Source: an uncultured Isoptericola sp.
GTDB lineage: Bacteria > Actinomycetota > Actinomycetes > Actinomycetales > Cellulomonadaceae
Direction of reading: 5' to 3'
Assembly: GCA_947497265.1 (NCBI GenBank)
Contig: CANMFP010000001.1
Span: forward strand, 186,001 to 250,000
DNA: 64,000 bases
The translations under genes were made by a program, and so were the position numbers. Below, piece after piece: positions 46,625 to 54,605 of the stretch (the first letter of the stretch is position 1; the number at the start of each line of letters is the position of its first letter). The notes beneath the pieces are model-generated. The model made no database searches and had not been told where the DNA came from. It saw nothing but the letters and a program-made list of their open reading frames with translations.

Positions 46625-47268
46625 CAGGCGCCTGGCACGGGGTCGGCACCGGCGAGCAGCGGACCGGCCGGCTCGCTGTAGTGCAGCGAGACGAACCGGT
46701 CGTCGTCGAAGGTCAGCGACGTCAGGGAGGCGAGAGCGCACTCGCGCCGGCGCGGGTCGTGCGCCAGCCGGCGGCCCTCGAACGCCCGACGCGTCACCCA
46801 GACGGGGAGCTGGTGGCTGACCAGCACGACCTCGTGGCCGGTGTGGGCGCGGCGCGCGTCGTCGACGGCGGCACGCATGCGGGTCACCTGCTCGGCGTAG
46901 CTCTCGCCCCACGACGGTCGCAGCGGGTTCCACAGCCGCTTCCAGTACCGCGGGTGCGCGAGCTGGCCGGGCTGCTTGCCGATCGTGGTGCCCTCGAAGC
47001 TGTTGCCCGCCTCGACGAGACGGTCGTCGGTGGCCAGCTCGAGGCCGAACGCGGCGGCGACGGGCGTGGCCGTCTCCTGGGCACGTTGCAGCGGGCTCGC
47101 GACGACCGCGACGACGTCCCTGCCGCCGTCGGACAGGTGCTCGGCGACGTGGCGGGCCATCTGCTGGCCGAGCTCCGACAGGCGGTACCCCGCGATGCGT
47201 CCGTACAGGACGCCGTCGGGATTGTGGACCTCGCCGTGCCGCATGAGATGGACGGTGGTGGTGGCCAT
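46624..47268 (-). CDS. Histidine phosphatase family protein
   Basis: A 214-aa phosphoglycerate-mutase-like phosphatase. The RHG motif LMRHGEVHN near residue 8 has the phospho-accepting His; a second catalytic His lies in VLVSHQLPVWV near 147; SPLQRAQETA near 62 gives the conserved Arg. Usual small phosphatase length. First gene of the cytochrome c maturation operon (overlap with resA); mycobacterial homologues also sit beside resA-ccdA. Substrate unknown. ATG at 47268 is chosen since upstream residues do not belong to the fold. Confidence 0.92.
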   Translation of the reverse strand: MATTTVHLMRHGEVHNPDGVLYGRIAGYRLSELGQQMARHVAEHLSDGGRDVVAVVASPLQRAQETATPVAAAFGLELATDDRLVEAGNSFEGTTIGKQPGQLAHPRYWKRLWNPLRPSWGESYAEQVTRMRAAVDDARRAHTGHEVVLVSHQLPVWVTRRAFEGRRLAHDPRRRECALASLTSLTFDDDRFVSLHYSEPAGPLLAGADPVPGA

Positions 47269-47470
47269 GGCCACCAGTGTCCCAGATCGCAGGCGTCTCC
47301 AGATGCCCTCCGGGAGCGTCCCAGTACGGTGGTGACAGGACTCACTGTCGCAGCAGGTCGCATGCGACCCCCCGGGAATAGTTGCCAGGAGGCCGCGGTT
47401 CATGCATTTCGATGGATCGCCTCAGGGGCGTCCGCACCGCACATCACCGCCACACACGAGGAGCATCCCT

Positions 47471-48022
47471 ATGGCCACGCCGCTGCCCGCCGGACTGAAC
47501 GCCGGCACCTACGTCATCGACGCCTCGCACTCCACCGCGTCCTTCACCGTCCGCCACGCCGGCATCTCCAAGGTGCGCGGCACCATCGCCATCGTCTCCG
47601 GCGAGATCGCCGTCGGCGAGGACCTCGACTCCACCTCGGTCTCCGCCGAGCTCGACGCCGCGTCGGTCAACACCGGTGACGAGAACCGCGACGGCCACCT
47701 CCGGAGCGCCGACTTCTGGCACGCCGAGGAGAAGCCCGTCTGGTCGTTCGTCTCGAAGAACATCTCCGTGGACGGCGACGCGTACGTGATCGCCGGCGAC
47801 CTGACCATCAACGGCGTGACGAAGCCCGTCGAGCTCCCCACCGAGTTCGCCGGCACCGCCAAGGACCCGTTCGGCAACGACCGCGCGGGCTTCGAGTCCG
47901 AGCTCGTGATCAACCGCAAGGACTTCGACCTCACCTGGAACGCGGCGCTCGAGACGGGCGGCTTCCTGGTCGGCGACAAGGTCAAGATCGCGCTCGACGT
48001 CTCGGCGATCGCGCAGAACTGA
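47471..48022 (+). CDS. YceI-family lipid-binding protein
   Basis: A 183-aa beta-barrel (lipocalin-like) protein. Typical blocks: YVIDASHSTASFTVRHAGIS near residue 15, VSAELDAASVNTGDENRDGH near 57, HLRSADFW, and the final GDKVKIALDVSA. YceI proteins bind isoprenoid chains such as polyprenyl quinones or their precursors. There is no signal peptide. GAGGAG lies 9 nt before the ATG. It is divergent from the cytochrome-maturation operon. Ends into a block of 20-bp repeats. Confidence 0.92.
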   Translation: MATPLPAGLNAGTYVIDASHSTASFTVRHAGISKVRGTIAIVSGEIAVGEDLDSTSVSAELDAASVNTGDENRDGHLRSADFWHAEEKPVWSFVSKNISVDGDAYVIAGDLTINGVTKPVELPTEFAGTAKDPFGNDRAGFESELVINRKDFDLTWNAALETGGFLVGDKVKIALDVSAIAQN

Positions 48023-48027
48023 CCTAC

Positions 48028-48067
48028 CGAGGTAGGACCGCTCTCCCCGAGGTGGTAGCGCCGGGCC
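48028..48067 (+). repeat. Two 20-bp repeat units after yceI
   Basis: CGAGGTAGGACCGCTCTCCC (48028-48047) and CGAGGTGGTAGCGCCGGGCC (48048-48067), beginning 6 nt after the yceI stop. They face two inverted copies at 48130-48169 across a hairpin. Confidence 0.7.
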
Positions 48068-48078
48068 GGAGCGTTGAA

Positions 48079-48125
48079 GCGGGGTGTCGGGTCCCGTGCA
48101 CGATCGTCAGGACCCGACACCCCGC
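48079..48125. terminator. 16-bp perfect stem between yceI and rex
   Basis: GCGGGGTGTCGGGTCC (48079-48094) pairs exactly with 48110-48125 across a 15-nt loop; it lies midway between two convergent genes and is likely a bidirectional terminator. Confidence 0.8.
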
Positions 48126-48129
48126 GGCA

Positions 48130-48169
48130 CCACCACCCGCACTACCTCGCCGCAAGCGGTACCACCTCA
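48130..48169 (-). repeat. Two 20-bp repeat units at rex 3' end
   Basis: On the minus strand TGAGGTGGTACCGCTTGCGG (48169 to 48150) and CGAGGTAGTGCGGGTGGTGG (48149 to 48130). The TGA stop codon of rex is the first three bases of the first unit. Confidence 0.7.
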
Positions 48170-48847
48170 CGGCGCCGGGACGTCGGCGTCCGACGCCGCG
48201 ACGCCGTTGGCATGACGGGCCGCCGCGTGGAACGCCAGGATCTGCAGCTCTCCCGCCACGTCCACGCTGCGCACGACGACGTCGTCGGGCAGGTGCAGAG
48301 CCACCGGAGCGAAGGACAGGATCTCCCGCACGCCCGCCGACACGACCCGCTCGGCGACCTCCTGCGCGGGCGGTCCCGGGGTCGCGAGCATCACCATCGA
48401 GACGCTGCGCTCGACGATGATCTCCTCCAGGCGGTCGACGTGCTCGACCTCGATCCCGGCCGCCTGCCCGCCGACCACGGCAGGGTCCGCGTCGAGCAGC
48501 GCCACCATCTGGAACCCGCGGGCCGCGTAGCCCGAGTAGTTGGCCAGCGCGTGGCCGAGGTTGCCGACGCCTACGATCGCCAGCCGGTGCTCGGAGCCGA
48601 GGCCCAGCGCGGCGGCGATGTACGACGACAGCGACTCGACGTCGTACCCGACGCCGCGGGTGCCGAACGATCCCAGGTAGGACAAGTCCTTGCGCAGCTG
48701 CGCGGACCCGACGCCGGAACGCACTGCCAGGTCGGACGACGACGTCGTCGCCACACCTTCGCGCGTCAGGTCACGCAACGCGCGCAGGTAGAACGGAAGC
48801 CGCGCCACCGTCGCCGCGGGCACCGTCACCTCACCGATCTCGATCAC
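48167..48847 (-). CDS. rex: Redox-sensing transcriptional repressor Rex
   Basis: A 226-aa NADH/NAD+-sensing repressor. The N-terminal winged helix (RLPFYLRALRDLTREGVATT, then LRKDLSYLGSFGTRGVGYDV) is followed by the Rossmann domain with LAIVGVGNLGHALANYSGYA near residue 84 (GxGxxG) and the domain-swap C-terminal helix. GTG start overlaps the glutaredoxin stop (GTGA). A matching operator sits before menJ-nuo at 22806, which suggests control of complex I synthesis. Confidence 0.95.
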   Translation of the reverse strand: MIEIGEVTVPAATVARLPFYLRALRDLTREGVATTSSSDLAVRSGVGSAQLRKDLSYLGSFGTRGVGYDVESLSSYIAAALGLGSEHRLAIVGVGNLGHALANYSGYAARGFQMVALLDADPAVVGGQAAGIEVEHVDRLEEIIVERSVSMVMLATPGPPAQEVAERVVSAGVREILSFAPVALHLPDDVVVRSVDVAGELQILAFHAAARHANGVAASDADVPAP

Positions 48848-49134
48848 GTCTTCTTCTTCCCTCCCGGGGGCCGTGCGAGCCGCCGCGCCAGCCGTGCCGC
48901 GTCGACCCGCCAGAATCCCTGCTGCACGCCGTCCACCTCGACGACGGGCACGTACTCGCCGTACCGCTCCACCAGAGCGGGCTCGGCATCGATGTCGATC
49001 TCCTGCCAGGTCTCCCCCGCCTCCGCGCACACCGCTGCGACCACCGCCCGTGCGTCGTCGCACAGGTGGCAGTCCGCCCTGCTGTACACGACGACCCGGG
49101 ACGTCACGTCTGGTCGCATCGTGGGCCTGCTCAC
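48844..49134 (-). CDS. Glutaredoxin-family protein
   Basis: A 96-aa thioredoxin-fold protein with the active site SRADCHLCDDARA (C-H-L-C) near residue 19 and the cis-Pro region YVPVVEVDG. Resembles small actinobacterial DUF836/glutaredoxin-like proteins placed before rex. GTG at 49134 is taken as start because a TACGCT -10 box ends 6 nt upstream; alternatives are 49140 and ATG 49119. Coupled to rex by a GTGA overlap. Physiological substrate unknown. Confidence 0.88.
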   Translation of the reverse strand: MSRPTMRPDVTSRVVVYSRADCHLCDDARAVVAAVCAEAGETWQEIDIDAEPALVERYGEYVPVVEVDGVQQGFWRVDAARLARRLARPPGGKKKT

Positions 49135-49140
49135 GAGCAC

Positions 49141-49162
49141 AGCGTATCGGCGCTACTACAGT
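49141..49162. promoter_or_regulatory. Divergent leaderless-type -10 boxes for glutaredoxin-rex and HAD genes
   Basis: TACGCT on the minus strand (49141-49146) ends 6 nt before the GTG at 49134; TACAGT on the plus strand (49157-49162) ends 7 nt before the ATG at 49170. The two transcripts diverge within 36 bp. Confidence 0.5.
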
Positions 49163-49169
49163 GGGCAGC

Positions 49170-49985
49170 ATGTCGTCTCATGCTGCGCCCCCGGTCGGAC
49201 CGACAGCAGCAGCGTTCTTCGACGTCGACAACACCATCATCCGCGGAGCCAGCGCGTTCCACCTGGCCAGAGCGTTATACCAACGGAAGTTCTTCGGCAC
49301 GGCGGACCTGCTGCGCTTCGGCTGGATCCAGGCGAAGTACCTGGTCTTCGGCGAGTCGCGGTCCCAGATCGAGACGGTCAGGTCCCGGGCGCTGTCGCTC
49401 ATCGCCGGACGCTCGGTCGCCGAGATCACCGCCGTCGGCGAGGAGGTCTACGACACGGTCCTGGAGCTGCGCATCTTTCCCGGGACCAAGCGCCTGCTGG
49501 ACGAGCACCTCGCGGCCGGGAACGAGGTCTGGCTCGTCACGGCGACGCCCGTGGAGATCGGCGGCCTCATCGCACGCCGGCTCGGGGCCACGGGCTGCCT
49601 GGGCACCATCGCCGAGCACGCCGACGGCTACTACACCGGTGCGCTGGTGGGCGACCTCATGCACGGAGAGGCCAAAGGAGCGGCCGTGCGGGAGCTCGCC
49701 GAGCGCGAAGGGCTCGACCTCGAGTCGTCGTACGCGTACGGCGACTCGCTCAACGACCTGCCGATGATGCGGTCCGTGGGGCATCCGTGCCCGATCAACC
49801 CGGACGCACGGCTGCGGCGCCACGCGAAGGAGGTCGGCTGGCCGATCCGCGAGTTCCGGGGCCGCGGCCAGCGGGCTGCCGGGCGCGGGGTGCGGACGGC
49901 GTCGTGGGCCGGTGCGGCCTGGGTGCTCGGCCTCGTGCTGCGCGCGGCCCAGCGCAGCGTGCGCAAGCGGCTCCACGGGCGCTGA
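49170..49985 (+). CDS. HAD-IB family hydrolase
   Basis: A 271-aa HAD phosphatase of the SerB/CicA-like IB subfamily. Motif I FFDVDNTIIRGASAF near residue 16 supplies the nucleophilic Asp; motif II WLVTATPVEI near 127, and motif III/IV AYGDSLNDLPMM near 191. The C-terminal tail is a hydrophobic stretch (AWVLGLVLRAAQ) plus Arg-rich end, possibly membrane-associated. Substrate unknown; phosphoserine or lysophosphatidate-type phosphatases are in this group. Confidence 0.9.
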   Translation: MSSHAAPPVGPTAAAFFDVDNTIIRGASAFHLARALYQRKFFGTADLLRFGWIQAKYLVFGESRSQIETVRSRALSLIAGRSVAEITAVGEEVYDTVLELRIFPGTKRLLDEHLAAGNEVWLVTATPVEIGGLIARRLGATGCLGTIAEHADGYYTGALVGDLMHGEAKGAAVRELAEREGLDLESSYAYGDSLNDLPMMRSVGHPCPINPDARLRRHAKEVGWPIREFRGRGQRAAGRGVRTASWAGAAWVLGLVLRAAQRSVRKRLHGR

Positions 49986-50031
49986 CGCGGCGCGAGGGCG
50001 CGGGCGCCCGCCGCCGCGCCCAGGACGCAAA

Positions 50032-50092
50032 GAGCCCGGCACCTCTGGTGAGGTCCGGGCTCGGTGCGTGCGGCCCGCCGTCGGGCGGGCCG
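50032..50092. terminator. Two adjacent hairpins after the HAD gene
   Basis: GAGCCCGG (50032-50039) pairs with 50055-50062 with further inner pairing (ACCT/AGGT), and CGGCCCGCC (50071-50079) pairs with 50084-50092. They lie between convergent ends of the HAD gene and the bS22 gene; one hairpin may serve each direction. Confidence 0.7.
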
Positions 50093-50096
50093 TGCG

Positions 50097-50195
50097 TCAC
50101 TTCTTGTTGCGACGCTGGTGACGCGTCTTGCGAAGCAGCTTGCGGTGCTTCTTCTTCGCCATACGCTTGCGGCGCTTCTTGATGACGGAGCCCAT
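50097..50195 (-). CDS. Small ribosomal protein bS22 (AURKAIP1/COX24-domain)
   Basis: A 32-aa extremely basic peptide starting MGSVIKKRRKRMAKKKHRKL and ending RHQRRNKK. This is the bS22 protein of actinobacterial 30S subunits, first seen in mycobacterial ribosomes, located near the decoding site. The K-K-R-R-K-R-M pattern of the COX24 domain is intact. A GAGGA precedes the ATG at about 6 nt. Confidence 0.92.
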   Translation of the reverse strand: MGSVIKKRRKRMAKKKHRKLLRKTRHQRRNKK

Positions 50196-50365
50196 GAGGT
50201 CCTCACAATGCTGATCGGTGGTGGAGGCCGGTTGGTCCCGACGATCCTGTTCCCCGGAAGAGTCCTGAGACCAAGCAGTGCCGACCAACGCGAAAAAGTC
50301 CGTCTCCCAGAGTACCCGACACGGACGGCTGCCCCGAATCGCGGCCCTGCGCCCGCGCCTCCGGC

Positions 50366-51541
50366 TCAGTCGAGGAACGGGTCCAGGCCGAGGCCGGGGA
50401 ACACGTGCCGACGGGTCGCGAGAACGGCGCGGTCCACGGCGTCGGACGGGTCGTACCCCTCGCTCCACGGCCGCCACTCCACCGCGCCCCGGCCGAGCAT
50501 CGTCGCGGGCGAGAGTCCCGACATCTCCTCGACCGCCGTCTGCCACGCCGCGGGCAGGGGCGCGGCAGGGGCGATCGGCACGTGCGCGGCCTCGGCCACC
50601 AGCGCGGTCCACACGAGCGGCACCACGTCGACGACGGCGTACCCGCCGCCGCCGAGCGCGACCCACCGGCCCTCGCAGAGCTCGTGCGCAAGCCCGTGCA
50701 CCCACGAGGCGGCCATGAGCTGTGCGTCGATCCCCACGTTCAGGTCTGTCATCGGGTCGTTCCCGTGCGCGTCGGTGCCGTGCTGGGACACGATCACGTC
50801 GGGTCGGAACTCCCGGAGCACGAGCGGCAGGACGGCATCCACGGCACGCAGCCAGCGCGCCGAGTCGGTCCGGGGCGGCAGGGCGACGTTCACCGCCGTG
50901 CAGTCAGCGCGCTTGCCGCCGGTGTCCGCAGGGTTGCCGGTCCCGGGGAACAGCGAGTGGCCGTCCTGGTGCACGGAGACCGTCAGGACGCGCGGGTCGT
51001 CCCAGAAGATCGACTCGACGCCGTCGCCGTGATGGGCGTCGAGGTCCACGTAGGCGACCCGCTGCGCGCCGAGGTCGAGCAGCCGCTGCACCGCGGCGGC
51101 GGCGTCGTTGTAGATGCAGAAGCCCGAGGCGGCCCCGCGCCGCGCGTGGTGCATCCCGCCGGCGATGTTGAGGCCGTGCTCCGCCGCGCCGGTCCAGATC
51201 GCCTCGGCGGCGTCGACGGACGCACTGACGAGCCGCGAGGCCGCCTCGTGCATCCCGGAGAAGATCGGGTCGTCCTCGGTGCCGAGCCCTCGCGCCAGGT
51301 CGGGCTCTCCGGTGCGGTCCGCGGACTGCACCGCCGTCACGTAGTCGCCGTCGTGCACCGTGCGCACGAGCTCGTCGCTGCTCGGCGGGATGCGCACCAC
51401 CTCGAGCGTGGGCTCGTCGGGCAGGCCGAAGGCCTCGACGAGCCGCATGGTCAGGTCGAGCCGTGCGGGCGCCATGGGGTGCCCGGGACCGAAGTCGTAG
51501 GTCAGGAGCTCAGGACTCCACAGCAGCCGGGCGACGGACAT
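50366..51541 (-). CDS. acuC: Acetoin utilization deacetylase AcuC-type
   Basis: A 391-aa class I/II histone-deacetylase-fold enzyme that removes acetyl groups from protein lysines (AcuC deacetylates acetyl-CoA synthetase in Bacillus). Active-site features: GGMHHARRGAASGFCIYND with the His-His pair, YVDLDAHHGDGVESIFW with metal-binding Asp/His, SQHGTDAHGNDP and WVALGGGGYAV. The start ATG lies 6 nt after a TACCGT -10 box. No acs gene is in view, so its partner is unknown. Confidence 0.9.
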   Translation of the reverse strand: MSVARLLWSPELLTYDFGPGHPMAPARLDLTMRLVEAFGLPDEPTLEVVRIPPSSDELVRTVHDGDYVTAVQSADRTGEPDLARGLGTEDDPIFSGMHEAASRLVSASVDAAEAIWTGAAEHGLNIAGGMHHARRGAASGFCIYNDAAAAVQRLLDLGAQRVAYVDLDAHHGDGVESIFWDDPRVLTVSVHQDGHSLFPGTGNPADTGGKRADCTAVNVALPPRTDSARWLRAVDAVLPLVLREFRPDVIVSQHGTDAHGNDPMTDLNVGIDAQLMAASWVHGLAHELCEGRWVALGGGGYAVVDVVPLVWTALVAEAAHVPIAPAAPLPAAWQTAVEEMSGLSPATMLGRGAVEWRPWSEGYDPSDAVDRAVLATRRHVFPGLGLDPFLD

Positions 51542-51547
51542 CCCGTC

Positions 51548-51553
51548 ACGGTA
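51548..51553 (-). promoter_or_regulatory. Leaderless-type -10 box (TACCGT) for acuC
   Basis: TACCGT on the minus strand ends 6 nt before the ATG at 51541. Confidence 0.5.
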
Positions 51554-51590
51554 GCGGAACCCGTGGCAGGCTGGGCCCGACGGCTGGCGG

Positions 51591-53009
51591 ATGAGACGAC
51601 GGAGGGCCCGGTCGGTGGCGACGAGGTGGCGCGATCGCGGTGCGTTGGTGCGCGAGTGGGTGGACCACACCGCCCGGGAGTACCCGGCGCGCCTCGCGAT
51701 GACCGTCTTCGGCGCCGTCATCGCGCTCTTCACCGTGCTGCTGCTGCCCCCGTGGGCGACGGCGGCCGGAGGGGGTGCGAGGTTCGTCGACGCCCTGTTC
51801 ACGGCGGTGTCAGCGGTCTGCGTCACCGGGCTGGTCGTGGTGGACACGGCCGACTACTGGTCCGAGTACGGGCATGCCGTCATCCTCGTGGGCATCAAGA
51901 TCGGCGGGCTCGGCGTCATGACGCTCGCCTCGCTGCTCGGCATGGCGGTCTCACGACGCATCGGTCTCACCCAGAAGCTGCTCACGGCCTCCGAGGCGAA
52001 GGTGCGCACCAGCAGCCTCGGCGAGGTCGGTTACCTCATCCGCCTCATCGTCGTCGTGTCGGTGACGATCGAGGCGACCGTGGCACTGATCCTGCTGCCC
52101 CGGTTCCTCGCGCTGGGCGAGAGCTTCGGCTCGGCGCTGTGGCACGCCGTCTTCTACGGCGTCTCGGCGTTCAACAATGCCGGGTTCGTGCCGACCTCGG
52201 ACGGGCTGGCGGGGTACGCCTCCGACTGGCTCGTCGTCGTGCCTATCGGGCTGGGCGTGTTCGTCGGCGCGCTCGGCTTCCCGGTGATGGCGAACGTCCT
52301 GCAGGCCCGCCGGTTCGGCCGGCGCTGGTACCGCCACCTGACGCTGCACACCAAGCTCACCGTGACGACGAGCGTCGCGCTGTTCGTGGCGGGGTTCGTG
52401 ATCATCGGCGCGATGGAGTGGGCGAACCCGCGGACCCTGGGCGGGCAGGACCTGGCGACCAAGCTGCTGTCCGCGTCCTTCGCCTCGGTGATGCCGCGGT
52501 CCGGCGGGTTCAGCACCGTCGACACGGGAGCCATGAACCCGGAGACGTGGCTGGTCACCGACGCCCTGATGTTCGTGGGCGGCGGCTCGGCGTCGACGGC
52601 GGGCGGCATCAAGGTCACCACCCTGGCAGTCATGATCCTCGCGATCGTCGCCGAGGCCCGCGGAGACCGGGACATCGACGTCTTCGGACGGCGCATCCCG
52701 CGCGACACGCTCCGGCTGTCCATCGCGGTGGTGTTCATCGGCGCCACGATGGTGCTGGCCTCCTGCATCGCGCTGCTCCGGATCACCGACTTCTCGCTGT
52801 CGGAGATCTTGTTCGAGGTGATCTCGGCGTTCGCGACGGTGGGCCTGACGACCGGCATCACGAGCGACCTGCCCGACGGCGGCAAGTACGTGCTCTGCGC
52901 GCTGATGTACCTCGGCCGCGTGGGCACGATCTCGGTGCTGGGCGCGATCGCGCTGCGGGACCGTCGGCGCGTCATACGCTTCCCCGAGGAGCGCCCGGTG
53001 ATCGGGTGA
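51591..53009 (+). CDS. trkH: TrkH-family potassium uptake channel
   Basis: A 472-aa four-repeat K+ channel-like transporter. Each membrane-pore-membrane repeat has its filter glycine: AVCVTGLVVVDT, GVSAFNNAGFVPTS, VMPRSGGFSTVDTGA and AFATVGLTTGITSD. Loop-gating GGGSASTAGGIKVTT near residue 340 is also typical. Arg-rich N-terminus before the first helix. Pairs with the TrkA-type regulator 160 bp downstream, separated by 39-bp tandem repeats. Confidence 0.94.
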   Translation: MRRRRARSVATRWRDRGALVREWVDHTAREYPARLAMTVFGAVIALFTVLLLPPWATAAGGGARFVDALFTAVSAVCVTGLVVVDTADYWSEYGHAVILVGIKIGGLGVMTLASLLGMAVSRRIGLTQKLLTASEAKVRTSSLGEVGYLIRLIVVVSVTIEATVALILLPRFLALGESFGSALWHAVFYGVSAFNNAGFVPTSDGLAGYASDWLVVVPIGLGVFVGALGFPVMANVLQARRFGRRWYRHLTLHTKLTVTTSVALFVAGFVIIGAMEWANPRTLGGQDLATKLLSASFASVMPRSGGFSTVDTGAMNPETWLVTDALMFVGGGSASTAGGIKVTTLAVMILAIVAEARGDRDIDVFGRRIPRDTLRLSIAVVFIGATMVLASCIALLRITDFSLSEILFEVISAFATVGLTTGITSDLPDGGKYVLCALMYLGRVGTISVLGAIALRDRRRVIRFPEERPVIG

Positions 53010-53064
53010 GACGGAGGTGCAGTGGAGGGTGGGGACCGCAGCGAAGCAAGGTCACCGCCCGCAA

Positions 53065-53142
53065 CGGAACCGCAGGCTCACCCGAAACAGGTACCGGGTG
53101 AGACGGAACCGCAGGCTCACCCGACACGGATACCGGGTCAGG
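53065..53142 (+). repeat. 39-bp tandem repeat (two copies) between trkH and trkA
   Basis: Units 53065-53103 and 53104-53142 both begin CGGAACCGCAGGCTCACCCG and differ at a few bases. Inside each, CTCACCCG pairs with the later CGGGTGAG (diverged to GGGTCAG in copy two). A partial unit (CGGGTGAGACGGA) overlaps the trkH stop at 53003-53015 and another follows at 53143. It sits in the leader region of trkA. Confidence 0.8.
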
Positions 53143-53168
53143 CGGAGCAGAACCGGAGGACAGATCTC

Positions 53169-53840
53169 GTGGCAGACAAGAAGGCTCCCGCTCGCGATGC
53201 CGGGGTGCTGGTCGTCGGGCTCGGCCGCTTCGGCTCGTCCCTCGCGACGACGCTCGACCGGCTCGGCCAGGACGTGCTGGCCGTCGAGTCCGACGACCGC
53301 CTGGTCGCGTACTGGTCCGGGCGGCTTCCCGTGGTGGAGGCGGACGCCTCGAACCCGGAGGCTCTCGAGCAGCTCGGGGCGCGGGACTTCGGCGTGGTGG
53401 TCGTCGGGGTGGGGACCCAGCTCGAGGCGTCGGTGCTCATCACCGGCAACCTCGTCGACCTGGGAACGCCGCAGATCTGGGCCAAGGCGGTCTCGGCGGA
53501 GCACGGCCGCATCCTGACGCGCATCGGCGCGCACCACGTCGTCTTCCCGGAGTCGGACGCGGGTTCGCGGGTGGCGCACCTGGTGAGCGGCCAGATGTTG
53601 GACTACATCGAGGTCGAGGACGGGTTCACGATCGTCAAGATGCGCCCTCCCCGCGAGATGCAGGGCTTCACGCTCGCGCAGTCGGACGTCCGCAAGAAGT
53701 ACGGCATCACGGTCATCGGCGTGAAGTCCCCGGGCGTGGAGTTCGCCTACGCGACGCCGGAGACGCGCGTCAGCGCCAACGACCTGCTGGTGTGCTCGGG
53801 GCACGCCGACCTGCTGGAGCGCTTCTCGGCGCGTTCCTGA
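53169..53840 (+). CDS. trkA: TrkA-type K+ channel regulatory protein (RCK domains)
   Basis: A 223-aa cytosolic gating subunit for TrkH. RCK-N Rossmann motif VLVVGLGRFGSSLATTLDR near residue 12; RCK-C domain follows in the last 85 residues. This is the short single-RCK KtrA-like form. GTG at 53169 is chosen since GGAGGA lies 8 nt ahead; an upstream in-frame ATG at 53022 would translate the tandem repeats into a Glu/Pro/His-rich lead with no counterpart in the family. Confidence 0.93.
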   Translation: MADKKAPARDAGVLVVGLGRFGSSLATTLDRLGQDVLAVESDDRLVAYWSGRLPVVEADASNPEALEQLGARDFGVVVVGVGTQLEASVLITGNLVDLGTPQIWAKAVSAEHGRILTRIGAHHVVFPESDAGSRVAHLVSGQMLDYIEVEDGFTIVKMRPPREMQGFTLAQSDVRKKYGITVIGVKSPGVEFAYATPETRVSANDLLVCSGHADLLERFSARS

Positions 53841-53852
53841 CGCCGTCGTCCA

Positions 53853-53878
53853 CGGGGCGTCGAGGTGCGGGCGCCCCG
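53853..53878. terminator. Short GC hairpin between trkA and ABC exporter gene
   Basis: CGGGGCG (53853-53859) pairs with 53872-53878 across a 12-nt loop, between convergent genes. Weak evidence. Confidence 0.35.
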
Positions 53879-53888
53879 GCGCACGGGC

Positions 53889-54605
53889 TCACGGGGTGCG
53901 CCGGCGCAGCGTGACGACGCCGAGGCCTACCGCGCCGACGATGAACGCGGCCGTCACGCCCGCGGAGCCTGCGACGTCGGCCCACTCGGCGCCGGCGGCG
54001 ATCTGCTGCATGGCGTCGACGGCGTAGGTCAGGGGGAAGGCTCGTGAGACCCACTCGAGGATCTCGGGCATCTGGTCTCGCGGCATGATCAGCCCGCAGA
54101 CGATGAGCTGGGGGAAGATCGTCGCCGGCATGAGCTGCACGGCCTGGAACTCGGTGCGGGCGAGCGCGGACGCGGCGAGGCCGAGGCACGACCCCAGGAC
54201 CGCGTTGAGCAGCGCGACCAGGACGACCAGCCAGAGCGGTCCGGAGACGTCCATGCCGACGGCGACGGCGAAGGCGACCACCACGAACGCCTGCAGCAGG
54301 GCGAGTGCGGCGAAGGCGAGCGCGTAGCCGCCCACGAGGTCGCCCTTGCGCGCGGGGGTGGTCATGAGCCGTTCCAGGGTGCCGGACTGGCGCTCGCGCA
54401 GCGTGGCGACGCTGGTGACGAGGAACATGACGATGAGCGGGAAGATCCCGACGAGCTGCGGCCCGAGCTGGTCGAGCACGGGCGTGCCGTCGAACATCCA
54501 GGCGATGAGCCCGAGCAGCAGGCACGGCAGCGCGAGGATCAGCGCGACGGTGCGGCGGTCGCCGCGCAGCTGGCCGAGCACCCTGGCGGCGGTGGTGAGC
54601 ATCAT
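53889..54605 (-). CDS. ABC-2-type exporter permease
   Basis: A 238-aa permease with six helices of the ABC-2 membrane type. Typical LRERQSGTLERLMTTPARKG (the coupling segment) near residue 80 and IFPQLIVCGLIMPRDQMPEIL near 175. Works with the ATPase encoded immediately upstream (ATGATGA overlap). Daunorubicin-resistance-like exporters share this layout, but the substrate cannot be told from sequence. Confidence 0.9.
   Translation of the reverse strand: MMLTTAARVLGQLRGDRRTVALILALPCLLLGLIAWMFDGTPVLDQLGPQLVGIFPLIVMFLVTSVATLRERQSGTLERLMTTPARKGDLVGGYALAFAALALLQAFVVVAFAVAVGMDVSGPLWLVVLVALLNAVLGSCLGLAASALARTEFQAVQLMPATIFPQLIVCGLIMPRDQMPEILEWVSRAFPLTYAVDAMQQIAAGAEWADVAGSAGVTAAFIVGAVGLGVVTLRRRTP

Noticed and set aside
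29778-48169. 20-bp-period repeats as CRISPR or toxin-antitoxin iterons
   Set aside because: There are no constant repeats with unique spacers and no cas genes; blocks have only two or three units and lie at gene ends.
53022-53168. N-terminal extension of TrkA from an upstream ATG
   Set aside because: It would translate the 39-bp tandem repeats, has no ribosome binding site, and the family starts at the GTG 53169 region.
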